Part shown: positions 51,389 to 61,151 of the stretch, piece after piece
Numbering within the stretch: position 1 is the first letter of the stretch
How the letters are laid out: each line of letters opens with the position of its first letter
NCBI GenBank assembly: GCA_016183775.1
Contig: JACPDY010000014.1
Location: forward strand, 34,647-98,646
Source of the DNA: Bacteroidota bacterium
Lineage (GTDB): Bacteria; Bacteroidota; Bacteroidia; JABDFU01
DNA: 64,000 nt
Reading direction: 5' to 3'
The notes under the pieces: model-generated
What the model saw: the letters and a program-made list of their open reading frames with translations, nothing else
Database searches by the model: none
Told to the model about the DNA's origin: nothing
Position numbers and translations under genes: made by a program

Positions 51389-52654
51389 ATGCGTATGGCT
51401 ACTACTCCCTCCCGGAAAATCAAAACATTTTTACTTACAATTACCTTCTTACTTTCATTTTTGATTCTCTCTGTTTCCTCTGTTTTCGGAGCTGATGCGG
51501 CCAAACTATTCAAACAAAATTGTGCAGTATGCCACCGCCTTGATGCCACAAAACTCACAGGCCCGGGCCTTGCGGGTATCGCAACACGCGTTCCTTCCGA
51601 AAAATGGCTATTCGACTGGGTAAAAAACAATGAAAAATTAAAAAAGAGTGGCGATGCATATGCCACAAAAATAACTGCGGAATATGGCGGAGCTTCCATG
51701 AATGTAATGGAGGGAGTTTTGAGTGATGATGAGATTAAATCGGTAATTGAGTATATCAAAAATCCTCCTGTGGAAACCCCCGCTGCAGGTGTTGCCGCTA
51801 CTTCAACTGAAGGCCCTGCGGTCGAAAGCAACCCGATAAACACCCTTTTGGTACTTGGTGGAATAATCGCATTGCTTTTGATCCTTGCCATAGTGCTTCG
51901 CAGTACAAAGTACAACCTGTTAAATGTAATTGCACAAAAGAAGAATCAACCTGAAGTTTCTGATAGCGGCTGGTGGGGAGAGACTAAGATATGGATGAAT
52001 CAGCACAAGCGTACAGTGGCTTTGGGTATAATTATATTGTTGCTTGCACTTTCAAAAATGGCCTGGGACGGTATGATGAACATTGGTGTTTTTACCGGTT
52101 ACAAGCCCGAACAGCCGATCAAATTCTCTCATAAAATTCATGCCGGCGATAATGCGATCAATTGTCAGTACTGCCACTCTTCTGTGGAGAAGAGTCGTCA
52201 CGCAGGGATCCCTTCACCAAACGTTTGTATGAACTGTCATAAAGGAATTGATAAAGGTCCGATCACAGGTACAGCCGAAATTGCCAAGATATATGAAGCC
52301 ATTGGGTGGGATCCTGCTACGCAGAAGTATGATAAAGCGCCCAAAGGTATTAAATGGGTAAAAGTTCACAATCTCCAGGATTTTGTTTTCTTCAGTCACC
52401 AGCAGCACGTTAAAGTTGGTAAGCTCGATTGCAGCAATTGCCATGGTGATGTAAAAACAATGACGGTTGCCGAACAGGTACAGCCACTCACAATGGGCTG
52501 GTGTGTTGATTGTCACCGCAAAACTGAAGTGGCCGGCATGAAAGACAATCCATACTATGAAGAATTACACAAAAAATTAGCTGAAAAATACAAAGGACAA
52601 AAAATTACGGTCGACAAAATGGGCGGTATTGAATGCGCCAAATGTCACTATTGA
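51389..52654 (+). CDS. actA: Alternative complex III multiheme cytochrome ActA
   Basis: A 421-residue c-type cytochrome with an N-terminal membrane anchor or signal (residues 8-33) and six CxxCH heme motifs: CAVCH, CQYCH, CMNCH, CSNCH, CVDCH and CAKCH. The first heme lies in a stand-alone domain (near residues 36-130), separated from the pentaheme part by a transmembrane helix (TLLVLGGIIALLLILAIVLR). Alternative complex III oxidises menaquinol and reduces cytochrome c. ActA is its main heme subunit. It opens the operon actABCDEF-coxBA. Confidence 0.94.
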   Translation: MRMATTPSRKIKTFLLTITFLLSFLILSVSSVFGADAAKLFKQNCAVCHRLDATKLTGPGLAGIATRVPSEKWLFDWVKNNEKLKKSGDAYATKITAEYGGASMNVMEGVLSDDEIKSVIEYIKNPPVETPAAGVAATSTEGPAVESNPINTLLVLGGIIALLLILAIVLRSTKYNLLNVIAQKKNQPEVSDSGWWGETKIWMNQHKRTVALGIIILLLALSKMAWDGMMNIGVFTGYKPEQPIKFSHKIHAGDNAINCQYCHSSVEKSRHAGIPSPNVCMNCHKGIDKGPITGTAEIAKIYEAIGWDPATQKYDKAPKGIKWVKVHNLQDFVFFSHQQHVKVGKLDCSNCHGDVKTMTVAEQVQPLTMGWCVDCHRKTEVAGMKDNPYYEELHKKLAEKYKGQKITVDKMGGIECAKCHY

Positions 52655-52709
52655 TAAAAAGTTACTGCGTACGCAAGTACATGTAACAAATAACGTATAA
52701 TAATAATCT

Positions 52710-55700
52710 ATGGGTAAAGTAACAAAATACTGGAGAGGATTGGAGGAATTGGCCAACAATCCTGAATTTGTTAAGCACCAGCAAAACGAATTTCCTGAAG
52801 AAGTTCCGGTTGAACAGTTTTTAGGAAATAATTCGCTCGAAAACACTTCTACTTCCCGCAGGGATTTTCTTAAATTTTTAGGATTCAGTGTTACTGCTGC
52901 GTCATTAGCTGCCTGCGAAACGCCTGTTAACAAAGCCATTCCTTATACTATAAAACCCGAGGAGATTACTCCGGGTGTTGCCAACTGGTATGCTTCCACT
53001 TATTTTGACGGACAGGATTATGCCGGCATTCTTGTTAAAACCCGTGAAGGTCGCCCTATTAAAATAGAAGGTAACGAAATGTCACCTGTAACGATGGGTG
53101 CCACGAATGCGCGTGTACAGGCTTCCGTTCTTTCACTATATGATTCATCGCGTCTTACAGGTCCATTAACTAAAGGATCACCTTCCACGTGGTCCTCTAT
53201 AGATAAGGATATCGTTCAGAAATTAAACACAATAGCAAGTACCGGTGGCAATATTCGTATACTTAGTTCAACTATCATCAGTCCTTCAACAAAGCAGGCT
53301 ATCGCTGACTTTACGGCTAAGTATCCTACAACAAAGCATGTTACATATGACGCCGTTTCATGCAGCGCTATTATAAAAGCCAATACACATAGTTTTGAAC
53401 GTCCCGCTGTTCCTTCCTATTTCTTTGACAAAGCGAATATGATAGTAAGTATAGCCGCCGACTTTTTAGGTAACTGGCTATCCCCTATAGAATTTGCGAA
53501 ACAATATTCCAAAGGCCGGAAGTTGAGTAAAGAGAAAGCTGAAATGTCAAAACATATTCAGTTTGAAGCCAATCTTTCATTGACCGGCGCTAATGCGGAT
53601 GAGCGTTATCCTGTTAAACCATCTCAATTGGGTTCAGTTGCTACCTCTTTATATAATGCAGTTGCCGCTATGGCCGGGGTTCCGGCGCTTGAATCATCAA
53701 AACTTCCCATTGATGAATCCATTAAAAAGGTTGCAAAGCAACTTTGGGCTAATAAAAAGAAATCGTTGGTAGTATGCGGGATTAATGATGTTGCCATTCA
53801 AATGGTGGTGAATGGAATAAATACAATGCTTGACAGTTATGAAAATACTGTTGACCTGCGTACTCCAATGCTTGTTCGTCAGGGTGATGATGAAGCTTTT
53901 GTTGAATTAGTGAATGAAATGCAAAATGGGAAAGTTGCGGCACTAATTACTTACAATACCAATCCTGCCTATACTACACCAGGTTCGCTGCATTTTAATG
54001 AAGCGTATAAAAAAACAGGATTACGTATTTCCCTTGCCGACAGGGCTGATGAAACAGCTGAAATGGCAGACTACATTTGTCCCGATCACCATTACCTTGA
54101 ATCGTGGAATGATGCCAATCCTAAAGTTGGTCAATATAGTTTATCACAGCCAACCATTGCTCCCATTTTTTCCAAAGCCACCAGTCATGAAGGAACACGT
54201 GCAGCCCAGGAAAGTTTATTGAGATGGGCAGGCATAACTACTGATTATCATTCATACATTCAAAAATATTGGGAAACCAATCTGTTCCCACACCAAACCA
54301 AAGAAACAAACTTCCGTACTTTCTGGAATACAAGTTTGCAAAACGGAGTGTTTGAATTAGGCTCAACAGGAGTTGTTGAAATAAAAAAAGATGCAAAAGC
54401 GGAGGAGCCTAAAGCTGCCCGCACAGAAAACAGCAAAAAAGAGGAGTCTAAAAATCCGGAAGAGGCCACAGCTGTGGTACGTATGGATTTGGCTATGGCC
54501 GCTGCCCGTATCAACAAATATAATTCGAAAGAAGGAAAACTGGAATTGATGTTGTATGAAAAAATATCAATCGGCAATGGCAACCAGGCCAACAATCCCT
54601 GGTTACAGGAGTTGCCCGATCCGATCTCTAAAGTAACATGGGACAATTATGTTACCATGTCACCGATAGACATGAAGGAAAAAGGATACAGATTGCAGCA
54701 ACGTCAGGATCGTGAGGCCAGTATTGTAAATGTAACTCTCGGTAATGCCACCATCACATTGCCGGTATATCCTCAACCCGGACAAGCTCAGGGTACTATC
54801 GGCATTGCGCTTGGCTATGGCCGTACTAAAGCAGGTATGCTGAGTGCGAAGTCGGGAGTGGTTGGCCAGAACGTTTACCCGTTTGTACAATTGGTAGATG
54901 GAGCAATGCATTACAGTGTTTCCGGGGTTCAGCTTTCGGAAGAGGTTGGAACCACTGAACTTGCAGCTACTCAGGTTCACCATACCATCATGGGCCGGAA
55001 CCTTATTCGTGAAACTACTTTAGAAGAATATAAAAAGAATCCGGGATCTGGAAATGAAGAGGAAAAATTGGTAACACATGCAGGTAAAAAGGACCCTGTT
55101 GAAGTTACATTGTGGGATGAGTTTGACCGCCCTGGTCACAAATGGGGAATGCTGATCGATCTGGGCTCGTGTATAGGTTGCGGATCCTGCGTTGTAAGTT
55201 GCACCGCCGAAAATAACGTTGCGGTTGTTGGTAAGGATCAGGTTAGACGCACCCGTGAAATGCACTGGCTGCGTATTGACAGGTATTATCAATCAGACAT
55301 GACAAAGGAACGCGCCGAAGAAGAGCACCTGGGTTCTGTTGATATGTACCTTGAAATGGAAAATCCAAGTGCGGAAAATCCCAGGGTTATTTTTCAGCCT
55401 GTTATGTGTCAACACTGTAATCATGCACCTTGTGAAACAGTTTGCCCCGTGCTTGCTACAAACCATAGTTCAGAAGGCATGAACCAGATGACCTACAACC
55501 GGTGTGTAGGGACAAGGTATTGCGCGAATAACTGTCCATTCAAAGTGAGGCGATTCAATTGGTATAATTACAATGAAAATGCAGATTTTGCCGGATTGAA
55601 TCCGGCGCAGGATGATTTGGGCCGCATGGTGTTGAATCCTGATGTGGTAGTTCGTTCACGCGGTGTTATGGAAAAGTGTTCTCTATGTGTGCAGCGTGTA

Positions 55701-56015
55701 CAGGCCGGCAAATTGGATGCAAAAAAGGCAATGCAAAAATTGCAGGATGGAGCCATTAAAACGGCTTGTCAGCAAAGCTGTCCGACTGAAGCCATTGTAT
55801 TTGGTGATGTGAATGATGAGAGCAGCAGGATATCGGCATTGCGTAAAGATGAAAGGAATTATTATATGCTTCATGAACTGGATATAAAACCAAACGTTTC
55901 GTATCTGGTTAAAGTCAGGAATACAGAATTAGCTGAAGGAGTTGGTCATGAAGGAGGAGGAGAACATAAAGAAGAAAAAAAGGAAGTGGAGAAAGAGGAA
56001 AAGAAAGAAGGATAA
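52710..56015 (+). CDS. actB: Alternative complex III subunit ActB (Mo-oxidoreductase-like and ferredoxin fused)
   Basis: A 1,101-residue fusion. A Tat-type leader with lipobox-like end (STSRRDFLKFLGF, then AASLAACE) is followed by a molybdopterin-oxidoreductase-like B1 domain that lacks the Cys-rich cluster site, as is normal in ActB. The C-terminal B2 part has four ferredoxin-like cysteine sets (GSCIGCGSCVVSC; CQHCNHAPCETVCP; RCVGTRYCANNCP; CSLCVQRVQAG to CQQSCP). It forms the electron-transfer arm of the complex. The last residues are a charged Glu/Lys-rich tail. Confidence 0.94.
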   Translation: MGKVTKYWRGLEELANNPEFVKHQQNEFPEEVPVEQFLGNNSLENTSTSRRDFLKFLGFSVTAASLAACETPVNKAIPYTIKPEEITPGVANWYASTYFDGQDYAGILVKTREGRPIKIEGNEMSPVTMGATNARVQASVLSLYDSSRLTGPLTKGSPSTWSSIDKDIVQKLNTIASTGGNIRILSSTIISPSTKQAIADFTAKYPTTKHVTYDAVSCSAIIKANTHSFERPAVPSYFFDKANMIVSIAADFLGNWLSPIEFAKQYSKGRKLSKEKAEMSKHIQFEANLSLTGANADERYPVKPSQLGSVATSLYNAVAAMAGVPALESSKLPIDESIKKVAKQLWANKKKSLVVCGINDVAIQMVVNGINTMLDSYENTVDLRTPMLVRQGDDEAFVELVNEMQNGKVAALITYNTNPAYTTPGSLHFNEAYKKTGLRISLADRADETAEMADYICPDHHYLESWNDANPKVGQYSLSQPTIAPIFSKATSHEGTRAAQESLLRWAGITTDYHSYIQKYWETNLFPHQTKETNFRTFWNTSLQNGVFELGSTGVVEIKKDAKAEEPKAARTENSKKEESKNPEEATAVVRMDLAMAAARINKYNSKEGKLELMLYEKISIGNGNQANNPWLQELPDPISKVTWDNYVTMSPIDMKEKGYRLQQRQDREASIVNVTLGNATITLPVYPQPGQAQGTIGIALGYGRTKAGMLSAKSGVVGQNVYPFVQLVDGAMHYSVSGVQLSEEVGTTELAATQVHHTIMGRNLIRETTLEEYKKNPGSGNEEEKLVTHAGKKDPVEVTLWDEFDRPGHKWGMLIDLGSCIGCGSCVVSCTAENNVAVVGKDQVRRTREMHWLRIDRYYQSDMTKERAEEEHLGSVDMYLEMENPSAENPRVIFQPVMCQHCNHAPCETVCPVLATNHSSEGMNQMTYNRCVGTRYCANNCPFKVRRFNWYNYNENADFAGLNPAQDDLGRMVLNPDVVVRSRGVMEKCSLCVQRVQAGKLDAKKAMQKLQDGAIKTACQQSCPTEAIVFGDVNDESSRISALRKDERNYYMLHELDIKPNVSYLVKVRNTELAEGVGHEGGGEHKEEKKEVEKEEKKEG

Positions 56016-56054
56016 AATTTCAGGAACAGTAATTAGAAAATTTAATAATACAAT

Positions 56055-57428
56055 ATGCATCAGGAATCAGAAATTCGTGAGCCGTTAATTATCGGCAATA
56101 AATCGTATAAGGACATTACCGATGACATTATTCGTCCTATTCAGGGCAAAGCCAACAAATATTGGTGGATTGTTTTTACCCTGGCTGCAACAACCTTTAC
56201 CTGGGGCATATGCTGTTTGGCTTATACTATTGGTACAGGTATTGGTGTATGGGGCTCCAACAACGGTGTTGACTGGGCCTGGGATATCACAAACTTTGTA
56301 TGGTGGATCGGTATTGGTCATGCCGGAACACTTATTTCTGCGGTACTTTTATTATTCCGTCAAAAATGGCGTATGGCCATCAACCGCTCGGCTGAAGCGA
56401 TGACAATATTCGCTGTTATGTGTGCGGCTATTTTTGTTACCCTTCACACCGGTCGTCCATGGCTTGACTATTGGCTGTTTCCGCTTCCGAATCAATTCGG
56501 TTCGCTTTGGATCAATTTTAACTCCCCGCTTGTTTGGGACGTGTTTGCCGTATCAACTTATTTCTCGGTATCACTTGTATTCTGGTACACAGGCTTGATT
56601 CCTGATTTTGCTACGATCCGCGATAGAATGACAAAGCCGCTTGCAAAAAAAATATACAGTATTCTGAGTTTCGGCTGGAGTGGCCGTGCAAAGGATTGGA
56701 CACGTTTTGAAGAAGTATCATTAGTGCTGGCCGGGTTGTCAACTCCACTTGTATTTTCCGTTCACTCAATAGTATCTACAGACTTTGCTACTGCGGTATT
56801 ACCGGGCTGGCACACCACAATTTTCCCTCCTTATTTTGTTGCAGGGGCTGTGTTTTCCGGGTTTGCAATGGTACTAACACTCATTTTAATTATGCGCAAA
56901 GTGTTTAGCCTGGAGAGTTACATCAATATAAAGCACATTGAATATATGAATATCGTTATTATCATAACCGGTTCTATAGTTGGTGTAGCGTACTTAACAG
57001 AATTGTTTATGTCGTGGTATTCAGGAGTGGAATATGAGCAATACGCTTTCCTGAATCGTGCTACAGGTCCGTATTGGTGGGCATATTGGAGTATGATGAC
57101 CTGTAATGTTATTTCGCCGCAGTTGTTCTGGTTTAAAAAAATACGGACTAGTTTGATCGCGACCTTCATCCTTTCAATTGTTGTTAATATTGGTATGTGG
57201 TTTGAGCGGTTTGTAATTATTGTTCCAACACTTTGTCGTACGTTCACTCCTTCAACCTGGAATATGTACCATCCTACTTTTATTGACATTGGTATTTTTG
57301 TAGGAACGATCGGAATGTTCTTTACATTTTTCCTGTTGTTTGCCCGCTTTTTTCCTGTAATAGCTCAAAGTGAGTTGAAGTCAATTTTGAAAAGTTCGGG
57401 TTCGGAGTGGAAGAAGAAAGGTCATTAA
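56055..57428 (+). CDS. actC: Alternative complex III membrane subunit ActC (NrfD family)
   Basis: A 457-residue polytopic membrane protein of the NrfD/polysulfide-reductase family with about ten transmembrane helices. WWIGIGHAGTLISAVLLLFR and PLVFSVHSIVSTDFATAVLP are conserved membrane regions. It probably shapes the quinone site. It lies 40 bases after actB. Confidence 0.93.
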   Translation: MHQESEIREPLIIGNKSYKDITDDIIRPIQGKANKYWWIVFTLAATTFTWGICCLAYTIGTGIGVWGSNNGVDWAWDITNFVWWIGIGHAGTLISAVLLLFRQKWRMAINRSAEAMTIFAVMCAAIFVTLHTGRPWLDYWLFPLPNQFGSLWINFNSPLVWDVFAVSTYFSVSLVFWYTGLIPDFATIRDRMTKPLAKKIYSILSFGWSGRAKDWTRFEEVSLVLAGLSTPLVFSVHSIVSTDFATAVLPGWHTTIFPPYFVAGAVFSGFAMVLTLILIMRKVFSLESYINIKHIEYMNIVIIITGSIVGVAYLTELFMSWYSGVEYEQYAFLNRATGPYWWAYWSMMTCNVISPQLFWFKKIRTSLIATFILSIVVNIGMWFERFVIIVPTLCRTFTPSTWNMYHPTFIDIGIFVGTIGMFFTFFLLFARFFPVIAQSELKSILKSSGSEWKKKGH

Positions 57429-57483
57429 TTTTTTAAAGAGTTAATCAGAAGCAGCATAAACCACTGTTTACAAAATAAAAAAT

Positions 57484-58002
57484 ATGAGCAAAGTAACTCT
57501 ACATGGTATTTATGATGATGGCGATCAGTTAAAAAACGGTGCACAAAAAATTGTAGCGTTGGGCATTCGTGTGAAAGAAGTTTTTTCGCCGTTTCCTATT
57601 CATGGTATTGATCCGGTTATTGGTGTAGAACGTACCCGTTTAGCAATTTGTTCATTTATTTATGGTATTACTGGGGCCGGCTTAGCCACATTAATGATGT
57701 GGTACATGATGATATCCGACTGGCCAACAGAAGTCGGGGGTAAACCAAACTTCACCTATCTGATGAATATGCCGGCGTTCATTCCTATTACATTTGAAAG
57801 TACTGTGTTATGTGCTGCGCATGGAATGGCCATTACCTTTTATTTAAGAAGTTGGATCCTTCCCGGGGTAAGTGCTAAAAATCCGGATCCGCGTACCACA
57901 GACGATAAATTTTTGATGTTGCTGGAAGTGGATCCGGCGGATCTTTCTAAAGTAGAAGCGGTTTTGAGAGAAACAGGGGCTTCAGAAGTAAATAGAAAGT
58001 AA
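57484..58002 (+). CDS. actD: Alternative complex III subunit ActD (DUF3341)
   Basis: A 172-residue protein of the DUF3341 family. VFSPFPIHGIDPVIG (near residues 35-49) and two transmembrane helices (around FIYGITGAGLATLMMWYMMI and ITFESTVLCAAHGMAITFYL) are typical of ActD. It ends with a soluble domain (MLLEVDPADLSKVEAVLRET). It is a small structural membrane subunit of the complex. Confidence 0.93.
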   Translation: MSKVTLHGIYDDGDQLKNGAQKIVALGIRVKEVFSPFPIHGIDPVIGVERTRLAICSFIYGITGAGLATLMMWYMMISDWPTEVGGKPNFTYLMNMPAFIPITFESTVLCAAHGMAITFYLRSWILPGVSAKNPDPRTTDDKFLMLLEVDPADLSKVEAVLRETGASEVNRK

Positions 58003-58024
58003 GAAGTAAAACAGGCAGAAGAAA

Positions 58025-58672
58025 ATGATTATTAAATCAACAAATATGATCAGAAAGTTTTTTTCAGGGATGCTGATTCTTGGCTCTTTCGTTGGTATTC
58101 TAAGTTCATGTGGTAAGAAAGACGCTAACAGCCCGGGAGTTGAGTTTATGCCCGACATGTATCGTTCTCCGTCAGTTGAGGTTTATAATACAAATCCAAT
58201 GTACGCGGATAGTATGGGAAATCGTCTTCCGGTTGCCGGGACGGTTCCAAGAGGTTTCATGCCTTATCCTTATGGGAATGATACCGCAGGGTATGCCACC
58301 GCGGGCAGGGAATTGAAAAATCCGATCGCTTTAACCACCGGAGTATTACAGGACGGAGAAGAATTGTATGGTAAATTTTGTGTTCATTGTCATGGTGCCC
58401 AGGGTGGCGGCGATGGACTTGTTGCTGCAAAGCTTCCCGGCGCACCTCCCGCTTTCGCAGGCGCACTTAAAAATTTACCGGAAGGGAAAATATTTCATAC
58501 AATAACTTATGGTAAAGGATTGATGGGGTCTCATTCGTCGCAATTAAGCCAGGAAGAGCGCTGGAAATTAGTGCATTATGTGCAAAAGCTGCAGCATGCC
58601 AATGATGTGCCCGCAGCTGATTCTGTAAAGACGGCTATGGCGAAACCGGCCGAAGGAGAGCAAAAAAAATAG
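58025..58672 (+). CDS. actE: Alternative complex III monoheme cytochrome ActE
   Basis: A 215-residue c-type cytochrome with a lipoprotein signal (LGSFVGILSSC). A single CVHCH heme motif lies near residue 118 in a mono-heme domain; Met in GLMGSHSSQL may be the axial ligand. The conserved FMPDMYRSPSVEVYN segment near residue 41 is an ActE signature. It begins 22 bases after actD; ATG at 58046 is an alternative start. Confidence 0.94.
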   Translation: MIIKSTNMIRKFFSGMLILGSFVGILSSCGKKDANSPGVEFMPDMYRSPSVEVYNTNPMYADSMGNRLPVAGTVPRGFMPYPYGNDTAGYATAGRELKNPIALTTGVLQDGEELYGKFCVHCHGAQGGGDGLVAAKLPGAPPAFAGALKNLPEGKIFHTITYGKGLMGSHSSQLSQEERWKLVHYVQKLQHANDVPAADSVKTAMAKPAEGEQKK

Positions 58673-58745
58673 TTCAAAAATATATAGGCGAAATGCGTAG
58701 CATTCACGAACTCAAAAAAATTAATAATTAAAGAGCTAGGTAATT

Positions 58746-59981
58746 ATGAATCAAACATTCACATTTACAGATAAAGCCAAACGCTTTTGCTACATATTAA
58801 TGGGCATCGGCATCATCGGTTTAATTTGGGGATATGCAAGTGATGGCAATGTTCCTGAGGATATGGCCGGGCATTATCATCATAATCGTTTTTGGGGAAA
58901 TCTGCTTCTCAATACATTCTTTTTCATGGGAATTGGTTTGGCGGCTACTTTCTTTTTGGCTCTTCAGTATGCTGCAGAGGCCGGATGGGCCACCACAGTA
59001 AAGCGTGTTATTGAAGCGGTGACCTGTTATTTACCTGTTGGTGCTGGCTTGATGTTACTCATGCTGGTGTTGGGTGCACTTGGTATTCATCATATTTACG
59101 AGTGGATGGATCAGGATGTATACAATGAAAGCTCTCCGTTGTTCGATGAAGGAATGTTGCATAAGCGTGGCTACTTAAATCTGCCTTTCTTTTTTGCCCG
59201 TACATTAGCTTATCTCCTGGTATGGAGTGGTTTTCAAAAATTGTTCCGCAAGCGCTCACTGGCAACAGATATCAACGGAGACAATGATCATATCCTGCAT
59301 TTTAAGAACAGGAAAAGCGCTGCAATATTTTTAGTGTTCTTTGGGGTAACCTCATCTACTTCTTCCTGGGATTGGTTAATGTCGATCGATGTACATTGGT
59401 TCAGTACTATGTTTGGCTGGTATACTTTTTCCGGGACATGGATAAGTTCAATTGTTTGCATTACTTTGCTTGTTTTGTGGCTGCGTAAAAACGGATATCT
59501 ACAGGAGGTTCAGGAGAGCACTATTCACGATCTTGGGAAATGGATGTTTGCTGTAAGTTTTTTATGGAGCTATTTGTGGTTCATGCAGTTCATGCTTATT
59601 TGGTACACCAATCTTCCGGAAGAAGTAAGTTATTATTTTGACCGCCTTCATATGTACGGCTACCGCTGGCCTATGTGGATCATGTTCATTATTAACTTCA
59701 CATTCCCCATGATCATGTTAATGTCGCGTGATTCCAAGCGCAATTCAGGGTTCTTAACAATTGTAGGGTTATGTATTTTATTTGGTCACTGGATGGATCT
59801 TTATGTAGTTATAATGCCTGCCACTGTTCATCAATACTGGCATATAGGCATAACTGAAATAACTATAGGTTTGGGATTTTTGGGATTGTTCCTTTACATT
59901 GTTTTACGCAACCTTGCTAAAGAACCATTAATGGTGAAAAATCACCCTTACCTGGAAGAAAGCAAACACTTGCATATATAA
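58746..59981 (+). CDS. actF: Alternative complex III membrane subunit ActF
   Basis: A 411-residue NrfD-related membrane subunit with about ten transmembrane helices. YHHNRFWGNLLLNTFFFMGI and WDWLMSIDVHWFSTMFGWYT (near residue 207) are well conserved in ActF. It is the second large quinone-side membrane subunit. The gene lies 73 bases downstream of actE and 69 upstream of coxB. Confidence 0.93.
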   Translation: MNQTFTFTDKAKRFCYILMGIGIIGLIWGYASDGNVPEDMAGHYHHNRFWGNLLLNTFFFMGIGLAATFFLALQYAAEAGWATTVKRVIEAVTCYLPVGAGLMLLMLVLGALGIHHIYEWMDQDVYNESSPLFDEGMLHKRGYLNLPFFFARTLAYLLVWSGFQKLFRKRSLATDINGDNDHILHFKNRKSAAIFLVFFGVTSSTSSWDWLMSIDVHWFSTMFGWYTFSGTWISSIVCITLLVLWLRKNGYLQEVQESTIHDLGKWMFAVSFLWSYLWFMQFMLIWYTNLPEEVSYYFDRLHMYGYRWPMWIMFIINFTFPMIMLMSRDSKRNSGFLTIVGLCILFGHWMDLYVVIMPATVHQYWHIGITEITIGLGFLGLFLYIVLRNLAKEPLMVKNHPYLEESKHLHI

Positions 59982-60050
59982 CCCCCTGGTTTCCCCAAAT
60001 GGGGAGCGAAGAACTGGATAGAAGAAAGTAATTAATTAAAAAATACACGT

Positions 60051-61076
60051 ATGATTAAGTTATTAGTTTACGTAGCAATTGTTCTCCTGATTATTACCAT
60101 AGCTCAGTTGGTGCGGGTCTTTGAACTGGCAGCCGAATTGAAGGGGTCTAAAAACAATGAGGTTACTTATAAGGACCATCGCAATCAGGGGCGTATGATG
60201 TTTGGGTTTTTATTTCTGTTCATGGCCTTTTGTCTGTGGCAATGTGTAAAATACAAAGATAGTATCTTGCCTGAGTCGGCCTCGGTTCATGGTGTTGATC
60301 TCGACTGGCTCATGTGGTTCAATATGTCGTTCATCGGTATTGTATTTGTGATACTTAATATTTTGTTGTTCTATTTTACATACAAGTACTACAGTCGTCC
60401 CGATCAGCAAGCAACTTATTATCCGCACAATAACAAACTGGAGTTGATATGGACTATAGTTCCCGCAGCCGCATTGGCTGTGATCATTATTTTGGGTATA
60501 AAAATGTGGAATACCATAACAGAGCCTGCTGCAAACGATGCAATTATCATCGAACTGTATGCCAAGCAATTCGACTGGTCGGCCCGCTATGCAGGCAAGG
60601 ATAATCAACTCGGCCATTCCAGTTATAAGAATATCGGAGGTGCAAATGCGCTTGGGATGGATACATTAGATGCCAAAGGAATGGATGATATTATTGTTCG
60701 GAACGAGTTGCATATTCCACTCGGTAAACAGGTGGAGTTTAAAATCAATTCACGTGATGTTATACACAGTGCTTTTATGCCTCATTTCAGGATACAGATG
60801 AACGCGGTGCCCGGAATGGTCACTTCAATGCATATGACACCATCCATCACAACCGAAGAGATGCGAAAACGCCCTGAGGTAATCGATCAGATGAAAAGGA
60901 TTAACAATCTGCGTGCGAAGAACGGGCTTGATCCTTATGAATTCAATTACATTTTACTGTGTAATAAAATTTGCGGTGCGTCACATTACAATATGCAAAT
61001 GAATGTTGTAGTTGATACGCCTGATCAGTACGAAATTTGGTTGGCTAAACAAAAACCGTTTTTGGCGAAAAATTAA
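60051..61076 (+). CDS. coxB: Cytochrome c oxidase subunit II
   Basis: A 341-residue subunit II. Two N-terminal transmembrane regions (near 1-20, 50-65, and a third segment near 81-106) are followed by a cupredoxin domain. The CuA site is CNKICGASHYNM, where the common Glu is Lys; this is usual in Bacteroidota. HSAFMPHFRIQMNAVPGMVT holds the first conserved His. It lacks a fused cytochrome c domain, so electrons presumably arrive from ActE or ActA in a supercomplex. Confidence 0.95.
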   Translation: MIKLLVYVAIVLLIITIAQLVRVFELAAELKGSKNNEVTYKDHRNQGRMMFGFLFLFMAFCLWQCVKYKDSILPESASVHGVDLDWLMWFNMSFIGIVFVILNILLFYFTYKYYSRPDQQATYYPHNNKLELIWTIVPAAALAVIIILGIKMWNTITEPAANDAIIIELYAKQFDWSARYAGKDNQLGHSSYKNIGGANALGMDTLDAKGMDDIIVRNELHIPLGKQVEFKINSRDVIHSAFMPHFRIQMNAVPGMVTSMHMTPSITTEEMRKRPEVIDQMKRINNLRAKNGLDPYEFNYILLCNKICGASHYNMQMNVVVDTPDQYEIWLAKQKPFLAKN

Positions 61077-61151
61077 TTCGTCCTTTTTCTTCCTCAAAGG
61101 GAGAAATGATTGTAAATGGCAGGTTAAAATTGAAAATTAAAATAATAAAGT

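Noticed and set aside
60980..61030. Loss of the Glu in the CuA motif of CoxB (CNKIC) as a defect
   Set aside because: Only the main-chain carbonyl of that residue is a ligand, and CNKICGASHYNM is usual in Bacteroidota.
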